DNA of 64,000 nt from Stutzerimonas kunmingensis (GTDB lineage: Bacteria > Pseudomonadota > Gammaproteobacteria > Pseudomonadales > Pseudomonadaceae). Position 1 is the first letter of the stretch. Every line of letters begins with the position of its first letter. The notes under the pieces were generated by a model that saw nothing but the letters and a program-made list of their open reading frames with translations, did no database searches and was not told the origin of the DNA. This document shows, piece after piece, positions 26,285-34,648 of the stretch. The translations under genes were made by a program, and so were the position numbers. The DNA is taken from positions 682,001-746,000 of the forward strand of contig NZ_FORS01000002.1 of the NCBI RefSeq assembly GCF_900114065.1, written 5' to 3'.

Positions 26285-26983
26285 ATGGGCAGTATCTACC
26301 TGATCAGGCATGGTCAGGCGTCTTTCGGCGCAGAAAACTACGACGTGCTGTCCCCGCTGGGATATCGCCAGTCCGAAGCCTTGGGTGACTACCTGGCGCA
26401 ACTCGATGTGTCTTTCGATAGATGCCTGAGCGGCGAGCTGGAACGCCAGCAGAATACCGCCCGCGCCACGCTGGCGAGGCTAGGCGCTCAGCCTGAGCTT
26501 GAAGTCGATGCTGCCTTCAATGAGTTTCACGCCGATGCGGTTATCCGCGCGCATCTTCCCGACCTGCTCCAGGTGGAGCCGAATGCGATGCACATCCTGC
26601 GCAACGCCGCCGATCATCGTGCCGACTTTCAGCGCCTGTTCACCCATGTAGTGCATCGCTGGATATCCGGTGAACATGAGAAGGACGACCTGGAGAGCTG
26701 GCAGCACTTTCTCGACCGTGTACGTGGTGGTCTTGAGCGCGTTCTCGATCAAGCCGGCAAACGCGACCGTATCGCCATCTTCACCTCCGGTGGAACTATC
26801 ACCGCGCTGCTGCAACTGATCATAGGCGTGCCGCCGATCAAGGCGTTCGAGATGAACTGGCAGATCGTCAACACCTCGCTCAGCCTGTTGAAATTTCGTG
26901 ATCGGGATGTCGCGCTGGCTTCGTTCAACAGCCATGCGCACCTGCAACTCCTGAAGAATCCGGAGCTCGTCACCCATAGATGA
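26285..26983 (+). CDS. Histidine phosphatase family protein (PGM-like)
   Basis: The 232-residue protein has the phosphohistidine motif LIRHGQASF (His9) at the start and an SGGTITALLQL segment at about 165 that corresponds to the second catalytic region; the usual second His seems replaced by Ser-Gly-Gly-Thr. GGAG precedes the ATG. It is the first of four same-strand genes (phosphatase, SCP2, phosphotransferase, SDR) and diverges from sohB. It is probably a small-molecule phosphatase, not phosphoglycerate mutase; the substrate is unknown. Confidence 0.85.
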   Translation: MGSIYLIRHGQASFGAENYDVLSPLGYRQSEALGDYLAQLDVSFDRCLSGELERQQNTARATLARLGAQPELEVDAAFNEFHADAVIRAHLPDLLQVEPNAMHILRNAADHRADFQRLFTHVVHRWISGEHEKDDLESWQHFLDRVRGGLERVLDQAGKRDRIAIFTSGGTITALLQLIIGVPPIKAFEMNWQIVNTSLSLLKFRDRDVALASFNSHAHLQLLKNPELVTHR

Positions 26984-27042
26984 GCCCAGCCCCAAGCGGC
27001 CAAAAGCTGCGTGTACCCATAACGACCAAAAAGGAAACCCTC

Positions 27043-27357
27043 ATGAGCAACGTCGCCGAGACTTTCAAAGGCATGCAGTCGAAGTTCAACCCCAGCGCCG
27101 CTGCCGGCCTGGATCTGGTCTTCCAGTTCAACATCACTGATGCCGAAAACTACTACCTGGTGGTCAAGGATGGTACCTGCGATCTGCAGCAGGGCGATTC
27201 CAACGACGCCAACGTCACTCTGATCATGGACAGCGAAACCATGCAGGGCATCGTTAGCGGCGAAACCGACGGCATGCAGGCCTTCATGGCCGGCAAGCTG
27301 CGCGCCGAAGGCGACATGATGCTGGCCATGAAGCTCAGCGAACTGTTCCCAGCCTGA
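27043..27357 (+). CDS. SCP2 sterol-carrier domain protein (104 aa)
   Basis: A stand-alone SCP2 domain of 104 residues, starting MSNVAETFKGMQSKFNP. AAAAGGA precedes the ATG. SCP2 domains form a hydrophobic tunnel for acyl or lipid ligands. The typical run of a hydrophobic beta-sheet (LVFQFNITD, YYLVVKDG, VTLIMD) followed by the amphipathic MQAFMAGKLRAEGDMMLAM region is intact. It follows the phosphatase by 59 bases and is closed by a strong terminator, so only these two share a transcript with certainty. Confidence 0.92.
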   Translation: MSNVAETFKGMQSKFNPSAAAGLDLVFQFNITDAENYYLVVKDGTCDLQQGDSNDANVTLIMDSETMQGIVSGETDGMQAFMAGKLRAEGDMMLAMKLSELFPA

Positions 27358-27386
27358 GGCGAAAGCTGATTGCTGAGATGCAAAGG

Positions 27387-27414
27387 AACCGAAGTCTCAG
27401 ACTTCGGTTTTTTT
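27387..27414 (+). terminator. Intrinsic terminator
   Basis: AACCGAAGTC, loop TCA, GACTTCGGTT, then a run of T residues to 27414. It ends the phosphatase-SCP2 transcript. Confidence 0.92.
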
Positions 27415-27564
27415 ATGCCAGCGATTCATACGCGGACGAATCAGGGAGCTTGATTAACCAGCAACACTCCGGCCAATAACAGCGCGCATCGCTTGGTCTA
27501 CGCAACCTTGAGCATTAGATTACTGAATCATCTTGGGCACCGAACATAAGTAGAAGGGATAACA

Positions 27565-28632
27565 ATGGCGCTTACAGATCAAACCACCCGCGTCCGTGCA
27601 GGCGAGGAGTTGCCGGTCGATATCATCGACCAATACTTGAAGGCGCATATCCCTGGCCTGAACGGTACACCGCAGATTTCCCAGTTTCCCGGCGGCGCAT
27701 CGAATCTGACCTACCTGCTGCAGTATCCCGATCGCGATCTGGTCTTGCGCCGCCCTCCCTTCGGACACAAAGCTAAATCAGCCCACGACATGGGCCGCGA
27801 ATTTCGCATTCTCAATCAGCTCAACGAAGGCTTTCCCTACTGCCCGAAGGCGTACGTGTACTGCACCGATGATTCAGTGATAGGCGCGGAGTTCTACGTG
27901 ATGGAGCGCGTCAACGGCATCATCCTGCGCTCGGAGCTGCCGCCGGAACTGAGCCTCGATGAAGGCCAGACCCGTGCCCTCTGCGAGAGCTTCATCGACA
28001 AGTTCGTCGACTTGCACAATGTCGACTATCAGGCCTGCGGCCTCGGCGACCTGGGCAAGCCGGAAGGCTACGTGAAGCGCCAGATCGAGGGTTGGAGCGA
28101 GCGCTACGAACGCGCCATCACTCCCGATGCGCCCGCCTGGGAGGCGGTGAAGGCCTGGCTGAAGGACAAGATGCCGGCGGATCACCCTAAGCCGGGAATC
28201 ATTCACAACGACTACCGTTTCGACAACGTCATCCTCAACCCGGATAACCCGATGGAGATCATCGGCGTACTGGACTGGGAAATGACCACTATCGGCGATC
28301 CGCTGATGGATCTGGGCAATACGCTGGCCTACTGGATCGAAGCCGCTGATCCCCAGCCAATGCAGGCAATGCGTCGCCAACCGAGTCATCTACCCGGCAT
28401 GCATACCCGGCAGGGCTTCGTCGATTACTACGCGCAACGAGCCGGGATCGAGATTCCCTGCATCGATTTCTACTACACCTATGGCCTGTTTCGCCTGGCT
28501 GGAATCGTTCAGCAGATCTACTACCGCTTCTATCACGGTCAGACCCAGGACCAGCGTTTCGCCTCATTCATCCACATGAACAAGTTGCTCGAACACAAGG
28601 CGCTGCAAGTGATCGGGCAATCGACGCTCTGA
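27565..28632 (+). CDS. ACAD10/11-type phosphotransferase
   Basis: The 355-residue protein has an aminoglycoside-phosphotransferase/choline-kinase fold: nucleotide-binding FPGGASNLTYLL (41-52), Brenner motif HNDYRFDN (H214, D216, N221) and metal-binding DWE (D237). It resembles the kinase half of ACAD10/ACAD11 and bacterial LvaA, which phosphorylate the hydroxyl of 4-hydroxyacyl-CoAs during their breakdown. AGAAGGGA precedes the ATG. The SDR downstream and the SCP2 gene upstream fit a role in hydroxy-fatty-acid or lipid metabolism. Substrate not proven. Confidence 0.85.
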   Translation: MALTDQTTRVRAGEELPVDIIDQYLKAHIPGLNGTPQISQFPGGASNLTYLLQYPDRDLVLRRPPFGHKAKSAHDMGREFRILNQLNEGFPYCPKAYVYCTDDSVIGAEFYVMERVNGIILRSELPPELSLDEGQTRALCESFIDKFVDLHNVDYQACGLGDLGKPEGYVKRQIEGWSERYERAITPDAPAWEAVKAWLKDKMPADHPKPGIIHNDYRFDNVILNPDNPMEIIGVLDWEMTTIGDPLMDLGNTLAYWIEAADPQPMQAMRRQPSHLPGMHTRQGFVDYYAQRAGIEIPCIDFYYTYGLFRLAGIVQQIYYRFYHGQTQDQRFASFIHMNKLLEHKALQVIGQSTL

Positions 28633-28687
28633 AGCTATCCAAACCCTGTGGCACGCCACAGGACCGAACAAGAAAAGAGGAACGACC

Positions 28688-29455
28688 ATGTCCAAGACAA
28701 CCCTGTTCGACCTAGACGGCAAAATCGCCTTCGTTTCCGGCGCCAGCCGCGGTATCGGCGAAGCCATCGCCAAACTGCTCGCGCAGCAAGGCGCCCATGT
28801 GATCGTATCCAGCCGCAAGATCGAAGGCTGCCAGGCGGTAGCCGACGCGATCATCGCTGAAGGCGGCAAGGCCACCCCGGTCGCCTGTCACATCGGCGAG
28901 ATGGAACAGATCCAGTCAGTGTTTGCCCAGATCCGCGAACAGTTCGGCCGCCTCGATATTCTGGTCAACAATGCGGCGACCAATCCCCAGTTCTGCCACG
29001 TGCTGGATACCGATGTTTCGGCCTTCCAGAAAACCGTCGACGTGAATATCCGCGGCTACTTCTACATGTCCATCGAAGCCGGCAAGCTGATGCGCGAACA
29101 CGGCGGCGGCAGCATCATCAACGTCGCTTCCATCAACGGGGTAACGCCCGGCAACTTCCAGGGCATCTACTCGATCACCAAGGGCGCCGTGATCAACATG
29201 ACCAAGGCCTTCGCCAAGGAATGCGCGCAGTTCGGTATTCGCTGCAATGCCCTGCTGCCAGGCCTGACCGATACCAAATTCGCCTCAGCGCTGGTCAAGA
29301 ACGAGTCCATCCTGGAGATGGCACTGCAGCACATCCCGTTGAGCCGGGTCGCCCAGCCGAGCGAAATGGCCGGTGCGGTGCTCTACCTGGCCAGCGACGC
29401 GTCCAGCTACACCACCGGCGTGTCGCTGAACGTCGACGGTGGTTATCTGGCCTGA
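28688..29455 (+). CDS. Short-chain dehydrogenase/reductase
   Basis: The 255-residue classical SDR has the cofactor motif GASRGIG (about 18-24), NNAAT (about 95), and the catalytic Ser in NVASING, with YSITK as the YxxxK pair (about 161-165). AAAGAGGAACGACC precedes the ATG. A small hairpin (CCTGTGG/CCACAGG, 28645-28662) lies between it and the phosphotransferase gene 55 bases upstream, and the two are likely co-transcribed. The partner suggests oxidation of a hydroxyacyl-CoA or similar substrate. A strong terminator follows. Confidence 0.88.
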   Translation: MSKTTLFDLDGKIAFVSGASRGIGEAIAKLLAQQGAHVIVSSRKIEGCQAVADAIIAEGGKATPVACHIGEMEQIQSVFAQIREQFGRLDILVNNAATNPQFCHVLDTDVSAFQKTVDVNIRGYFYMSIEAGKLMREHGGGSIINVASINGVTPGNFQGIYSITKGAVINMTKAFAKECAQFGIRCNALLPGLTDTKFASALVKNESILEMALQHIPLSRVAQPSEMAGAVLYLASDASSYTTGVSLNVDGGYLA

Positions 29456-29468
29456 TCGTTCGCCGCAC

Positions 29469-29498
29469 AAAAAAGGGAGCCAAGCGGCTCCCTTTTTT
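29469..29498. terminator. Bidirectional intrinsic terminator
   Basis: AAAAAAGGGAGCC, loop AAGC, GGCTCCCTTTTTT form a 13-bp stem with A/T tracts on both sides. It serves the SDR gene and the converging membrane-protein gene at 29511. Confidence 0.93.
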
Positions 29499-29510
29499 GT
29501 CTGCCCACGC

Positions 29511-30158
29511 TTACCAGTTCTTCAGTGCCTCGGTCGCAGCGGCATTCACCGGTTTCGCCAGTAGCCCCGTAGGCGCCAGTTCCACGGCATAGACGGCCCC
29601 ATCGGCGATTGGCATGTAGTCGACACGAAGTACTTGCGGTTCTAGGAAGTTCAGATCGCGGCGTTCGAGCTGCAGCGCGTCCCATATATCCACGCCCAGA
29701 GGGTTCTCGCTCAGTACAACGCGACCATGGCGGGCGATGTTCTGTTGCTCCACGGCGAGATATCGTCCGGAAAGCCGCTCCAGTCGATACCCTGACTCCA
29801 GACCTATCAGCTCAGCCAGGCTCTTCCAGCGAAGCAGATTGAGATCGAGCTGCCATAGATCACCTTCCAGCATCACCGTTCGCGTCTCGTTGCCCTGTTC
29901 CAGGCTGACTTCGTAACGCTGCGGACCCTGGGCGTGGAAACTCACAGTGACCAGCGGCTTCTTGTCAGGCAGCGCAGCGTAGGTGCTGACGTCGTAGCCA
30001 ATCAGGCCAATCAATCCGGCGAACAACAGGACCAAAAAGCCGCAAGTCCCGCGCAACCATCCCATCAGCCAGTGCCCCCCCAGTAGCAAGCGCAGCGCGA
30101 CCAGCAATACGATCACAGCCAGCAGTGCGATCACGATCGCAAGCCCGAGATATTGCAT
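29511..30158 (-). CDS. Conserved membrane-anchored protein (215 aa)
   Basis: The protein has two N-terminal membrane segments (about residues 3-28 and 40-62) and a periplasmic-looking beta-rich domain (70-215) with YEVSLEQGNETRTVMLEGD. I prefer the ATG at 30158, nine bases after AAAGGA; an ATG at 30164 would leave only three bases. It is a common Pseudomonas protein, sometimes labelled as an efflux-pump protein without basis that I can see. Function unknown. Confidence 0.78.
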   Translation of the reverse strand: MQYLGLAIVIALLAVIVLLVALRLLLGGHWLMGWLRGTCGFLVLLFAGLIGLIGYDVSTYAALPDKKPLVTVSFHAQGPQRYEVSLEQGNETRTVMLEGDLWQLDLNLLRWKSLAELIGLESGYRLERLSGRYLAVEQQNIARHGRVVLSENPLGVDIWDALQLERRDLNFLEPQVLRVDYMPIADGAVYAVELAPTGLLAKPVNAAATEALKNW

Positions 30159-30352
30159 AACCATGCGTCCTTTCAATTGGGTGCGACATTATCCGCAGGA
30201 GCAATCAGAGCAGCCAGCATCTGCATGGGACGGCCATCACGCGCTGACACTCTTGTCTATCAGGACGTGGATCTCGGTCATACGAGCAAGCTCTTTCGCC
30301 GACGTGGCCAGTCGCATTATCCTCCGCTGCCGTTCTGCCTATTGAGGCCCGC

Positions 30353-31138
30353 ATGCCCTTCGCACTTGAGCTCGCGCTCGATCCTGCCACGCTGGTGATT
30401 CTGGTCGCCGTAGCTTTCACTGCAGGGTTCATCGACGCCATCGCCGGGGGCGGCGGGTTGTTGACCATTCCTGCCCTGCTGACTGCCGGCCTACCACCGC
30501 ATCTCGTGCTGGGCACCAACAAGCTGTGCGCCGCATTCGGCTCGGCCACAGCCAGCTACACCTTCTATCGCCGCCGACTATTCGAGCCGGGCCTGTGGCG
30601 ACGAGCGCTCACGGGCACGGCGATCGGCGCCGCAGTTGGCGCAGTAGTCGCGCAATTCATGCCGGCAAGCTGGCTTAACCAGCTATTGCCGCTGGTGGTT
30701 TCTGCCTGCGGGATCTATCTGCTCTTCAGCCATATGCCGGCCAAATCAGCCAGCGATGCAGTGGTCATCGGCCGCAGACGCCAATGGCCACAGAGCCTTT
30801 CACTGGGCTTTTACGACGGCGTAGCCGGCCCGGGAACCGGCGCCTTCTGGACGGTCAGCAGCATGCTGCTCTACCCGCTCGACCTGCTGAGAGCGAGCGG
30901 CGTGGCGCGGACGATGAATTTCGTCAGCAATGCCATGGCGCTTGCAGTATTCATAATCGGCGGTCACGTCGCCTGGGTGCTGGGCATTGGGATGGGGCTG
31001 GCCTTGATGGCAGGGGCCTACCTCGGCGCGCGCACGGCGATCCGCGGTGGCTCGCGGTTCATCCGTCCGGTATTCATTCTGGTCGTACTGGCGATGAGTC
31101 TGCGGCTAGCCTGGCAACACTGGTTCGGGGTGGCCTAG
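30353..31138 (+). CDS. TSUP (TauE/SafE/YfcA) family membrane transporter
   Basis: A 261-residue protein with about eight membrane segments in two repeats. The first repeat has [18 protein letters not shown] (about 26-43) and [12 protein letters not shown]; the second has [15 protein letters not shown] (about 153-167). TSUP proteins export or take up sulfur-containing anions such as sulfite, sulfoacetate or thiosulfate. TGAGG precedes the ATG. The last 33 bases overlap the end of the converging nudC gene. Confidence 0.88.
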   Translation: MPFALELALDPATLVILVAVAFTAGFIDAIAGGGGLLTIPALLTAGLPPHLVLGTNKLCAAFGSATASYTFYRRRLFEPGLWRRALTGTAIGAAVGAVVAQFMPASWLNQLLPLVVSACGIYLLFSHMPAKSASDAVVIGRRRQWPQSLSLGFYDGVAGPGTGAFWTVSSMLLYPLDLLRASGVARTMNFVSNAMALAVFIIGGHVAWVLGIGMGLALMAGAYLGARTAIRGGSRFIRPVFILVVLAMSLRLAWQHWFGVA

Positions 31139-31936
31139 CCGACGGGCCAGATAAAGCTCGATCAGATAGCGGGCGATGGATTGGCGCGCGGGCAACGCCG
31201 GCAGGTTGTCGATGGCGAACCAACGGGCATCCTCGATTTCCTCGGGCTGCAGCACGATATCGCCACCGGCATATTCCGCGTGGAATCCGAGCATGAGGGA
31301 ATGGGGAAACGGCCAGCCCTGGCTGGCGATGTACTGCGGCGCATGAATGGCCACACCGACTTCTTCTCTTACCTCGCGTGCGACACACTGCTCCACCGAC
31401 TCACCCGGCTCAACATAACCGGCCAGCGTGCTGTAGACACCAGGCGCGAAACGCGGTGAGCGCGCCAGCAACAGTTCGTCTCCACGGGTGACCAGGACGA
31501 TCATGCTCGGTGAAAGCCGCGGATAGTGCTGAACTCCACAGGCTGGACAGTACATGGCACGCTCACCGGCTCGCGCCTGCATGGGCGAGCCACAGCTGCC
31601 ACAGAAACGATGCTGGCTGACCCAGGTACCGATCTGCGTGGCATAGCCGAGGAGCCGGAACAGATCGCGATCGTCCTCCTGCATGAACTGGCGCAGGCCC
31701 TGCCAGCGCGCGCCTGGCACATCGGCCGGAAAGTCCAGTTCGAAAAGAAACACCGGCTCTCCGTCGAAGTGCCCCAGACCCTGTTCGCTGAGCAGCGGCA
31801 GATCCAGGCGCTTGAGCCAGTCCCGCGGAAAGAGCGCACCGTTGCCATCGAGCAGAAACTGTTGCCGGCAGTGCACCACCGCCCAGCCCCCAGCCATCAA
31901 GGGATCGAGCAGCGCCGCCTGCCAGCGCAAGCTCAT
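31106..31936 (-). CDS. nudC: NAD(H) pyrophosphatase / RNA deNADding enzyme NudC
   Basis: The 276-residue Nudix hydrolase cleaves NADH to NMNH and AMP and can remove NAD caps from RNA. It has a four-Cys zinc ribbon (CGSCG ... CPACG, about 113-134), the Nudix box [20 protein letters not shown] (start about 172) and the NudC signature here as [11 protein letters not shown] (Gly for the usual Pro). Its ATG overlaps the stop of fimL in TGATG, so translation is probably coupled. Confidence 0.94.
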   Translation of the reverse strand: MSLRWQAALLDPLMAGGWAVVHCRQQFLLDGNGALFPRDWLKRLDLPLLSEQGLGHFDGEPVFLFELDFPADVPGARWQGLRQFMQEDDRDLFRLLGYATQIGTWVSQHRFCGSCGSPMQARAGERAMYCPACGVQHYPRLSPSMIVLVTRGDELLLARSPRFAPGVYSTLAGYVEPGESVEQCVAREVREEVGVAIHAPQYIASQGWPFPHSLMLGFHAEYAGGDIVLQPEEIEDARWFAIDNLPALPARQSIARYLIELYLARRLGHPEPVLPG

Positions 31937-33618
31937 CAGGCGGCTACCGGCATGCCCAGCGCGCGTACGCTCTCGCTGGCCAGATCAAGCACGCTCACGC
32001 GCGAGTCGTCACGTCGCAATACCGCACCACCTTCAAGGTAGTACTCCAGGCTGGTCAGCGCATCGGCCAGAGTTTCCAGCAGTTGCTCGGGGGGCATCTG
32101 GTTCGATTCGAGCATGTGCTTTTGAATGAAATCAGCGCAGGCGCCGATCAGGTCCGCCGCGCGCTCCTGCTCAAGAAAACGCAGACCGCCGCGCACGGCC
32201 TGCAGGCTGAACGGCACGTTGGCCAGGTGCAATTTCTCCCCGTTGGACTCGAGATAAGCGGTGATTGCCCGCTTGGCCAGCGCCAGGCCTGCGGTCGCCT
32301 CATCGATTACCACGATGCACGCTTCGGTGAGCTGGTGATTGGCAAAGGCTTCCGCTTCCATGCCGGGTCGGGCGACCTGAGGCTTGCTATCGCGTCGATC
32401 GCCGCGCTCGAGGCTGGCGACCATGCTCTCGACATACAGCACGGCATCGGCAAGACGCTGGATGACATGCGGTTCCGGCGCATGCTCCAGGCTCCAGCCA
32501 GACACGTCACCCAGCTGCGCCTGCAGCGTGCTGGCCGCAGATGAAAGGCCAACCATGCCGAGGGTCTTGGCCATCTTCCCGAGCAGGTTATGCAGGTTCG
32601 AGTAGGCTTCCGCCTGGGCGGTACCTCGCTCGATCAGATCCAGCAGATCCTTCAGGCTCGCCAGTTCCTCACGGATCGCCGAGGACAGCGAACGCATGAC
32701 GGCCTGGCCCGGGCCGGCCAGGCGCTGGGATTCATCTTCCAGCAGGTGGTCGGTGAACGGCAGCGAACCCAGCGAGAACACCTGACGGACCTGGCTGGCG
32801 ATAGGCCCATGGGTGTCCGCCAGCGCGACGACGTATAGCAGCTCTTTGAGCAGGCTGCGTGGCGCCTCGTATGCAGGGTTGCCAATGACCTGCTTGAGTT
32901 CCCGGTCCAGACGGGAAAACAGCTGCTTGCGCGACTTGCGCGGCAATAGCTGGCCGTCCAGTTGCGATTCGACAGCGGCGCTGCCGATCCAGCACAGCCG
33001 ACCTCCTGGCGACTCGACGAAGAGATGATCCAGCCGCGTCAAAGCGCGGCCCATGAGTTTCAGGCTGGCTGGCAGATTCTCTTCACGAATGAAGCCGAGC
33101 AACCCGACCTGATACATCTGACGCAGCCGCCGGGCCTCGGCAACTGGCGCGACTCCCGAACGAACCGGCACGTCCAACGCAGGACGGGCATGGTCGAGCC
33201 GGACGCTGAAAAAGAAACTTTCCGGCAACGGCGGCTGCGCGCACGCCTGGCGCAGCGCGTTGATGGCTGGAAGCAGCAGCTCGGGGATTTCCTGGCGGCT
33301 GGCATCGACGCTTTCCAGATAACGCCGCAGCACGTAGAGCGCGTTGCTCAGCGCGGCGAGTTGCACGTCGCGGTCCTCGCCGGCGCCGACCGGGATGTCG
33401 GTAGCCAGCTGCAGTATTTCTTGCGCGAGCAACTCGGCGCCGGTCAGCTCGATGAGGTTGAGCGTGCCGCGCACCTGCTTGAGGTTCTCCACGGCCTGCT
33501 GCAACAGGCCGCCGTTGTTGCGGTCGATGATGAAATGCTCGAGGCTCTGCTCGGCTTCTTCCATGGTGGCGAACAGTTCGTCACGTACCAGACCGAGTGA
33601 AGTAGCTCCAGTAACCAT
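31936..33618 (-). CDS. fimL: FimL, ChpA-N-like regulator of twitching/cAMP
   Basis: The 560-residue protein matches P. aeruginosa FimL, which resembles the N-terminus of the Chp kinase ChpA and acts with FimV and CyaB to raise cAMP and type IV pilus function. It has several Hpt-like helical bundles, but the phospho-His position is lost ([16 protein letters not shown], about 47-62), so it should not carry phosphate. I chose the ATG at 33618, 11 bases after GGGAGG. Gene order echA-fimL-nudC follows P. aeruginosa as I recall it. Confidence 0.9.
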   Translation of the reverse strand: MVTGATSLGLVRDELFATMEEAEQSLEHFIIDRNNGGLLQQAVENLKQVRGTLNLIELTGAELLAQEILQLATDIPVGAGEDRDVQLAALSNALYVLRRYLESVDASRQEIPELLLPAINALRQACAQPPLPESFFFSVRLDHARPALDVPVRSGVAPVAEARRLRQMYQVGLLGFIREENLPASLKLMGRALTRLDHLFVESPGGRLCWIGSAAVESQLDGQLLPRKSRKQLFSRLDRELKQVIGNPAYEAPRSLLKELLYVVALADTHGPIASQVRQVFSLGSLPFTDHLLEDESQRLAGPGQAVMRSLSSAIREELASLKDLLDLIERGTAQAEAYSNLHNLLGKMAKTLGMVGLSSAASTLQAQLGDVSGWSLEHAPEPHVIQRLADAVLYVESMVASLERGDRRDSKPQVARPGMEAEAFANHQLTEACIVVIDEATAGLALAKRAITAYLESNGEKLHLANVPFSLQAVRGGLRFLEQERAADLIGACADFIQKHMLESNQMPPEQLLETLADALTSLEYYLEGGAVLRRDDSRVSVLDLASESVRALGMPVAA

Positions 33619-33655
33619 GCCTAGTGCGCCTCCCGCGCAAACGTGTGGTGACGCA

Positions 33656-34468
33656 TCAGTCGGCAAAGTCCGGCTTCTGTTTGCTCATATGAGCGGCGAT
33701 GGCGACCTTGATGTCGGCCGACTGCAGCATGGCCGCATTCCAGGTGGCGATGTACTCGAGACCATCGTCGACCCGGTGATCGCGCATGTAACGGATCATC
33801 TCCTTGGTGCCGCGAATGGCGAGCGGTGATTTGCTGGCGATGTCACGGACCAGCTCCAGCACGGCGTCCATCAGCATCTGCTGATCGGCATAGGTGCGAT
33901 TGACCAGCCCGATGCTGCGCGCTTCCTCGCCGCTGATGGTGCGGCCGGTAAAGGCCAGTTCGCGCATCATGCCATCGCCGATGATGCGAGGTAGCCGCTG
34001 CAAGGTGCCGACATCGGCCGCCATGCCCATGTCGATTTCCTTGATCGAGAATTTCGCGTCCGCCGTGCTGTAACGCATGTCGCAAGCGGAGATCAGATCG
34101 ATGGCGCCGCCCAGACAGTAACCCTGGATCGCGGCGATGACCGGCTTGCGGCAGTTGTCCACGGCATTGAACGATGCCTGCAGAGAGAGGATCTTGCGCC
34201 GCAGCTGCTCTGCATTGCGGCCGACGTCGTTGCCAAGCTGGCTGCCGACCGAAGCGAGCATCTGCAGGTCTATACCGGAAGAGAAGTGGTCACCGGCGCC
34301 ACTTAGGACGACTACGCGCACTTCGTCGGTTGCATCGATCCAGTTGAAGATATCGATGATTTCCGACCAGAACGCAGCGTCCATCGCATTGATCTTTTCA
34401 GGCCGATTGATCACGACGCGGGCAATCTTGTCTGCCAACTCTACGCGGAAGGCTTTGTATTCGGTCAC
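33656..34468 (-). CDS. Delta3,5-Delta2,4-dienoyl-CoA isomerase-like crotonase
   Basis: The 270-residue crotonase-fold enzyme has oxyanion-hole segments FSSGIDLQML (about 62-71) and GYCLGGAIDL (about 117-126). The run KEIDMGMAADVGTLQRLP (about 148-165) closely matches the dienoyl-CoA isomerase ECH1, including the catalytic Glu and Asp, so dienoyl isomerisation in beta-oxidation of unsaturated fatty acids is more likely than plain hydration. The GTG start at 34468 follows GAGGA by nine bases. It lies upstream of fimL by 37 bases. Confidence 0.85.
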   Translation of the reverse strand: MTEYKAFRVELADKIARVVINRPEKINAMDAAFWSEIIDIFNWIDATDEVRVVVLSGAGDHFSSGIDLQMLASVGSQLGNDVGRNAEQLRRKILSLQASFNAVDNCRKPVIAAIQGYCLGGAIDLISACDMRYSTADAKFSIKEIDMGMAADVGTLQRLPRIIGDGMMRELAFTGRTISGEEARSIGLVNRTYADQQMLMDAVLELVRDIASKSPLAIRGTKEMIRYMRDHRVDDGLEYIATWNAAMLQSADIKVAIAAHMSKQKPDFAD

Positions 34469-34648
34469 GCTATCATCCTCGACAGCAAGGGCGCATGGGG
34501 AGCGCCGTGGCGGGCAAACCCGTACGACGGCGGGCAACTATAACAACTGCCACCACGACGAGTGAATGTCGATGCAGACGATGTGATACAGACCACGCCG
34601 CCAGACGACCTGTTCATGCCGTTGTAGACGGTGGCGAGCATCGACGCA

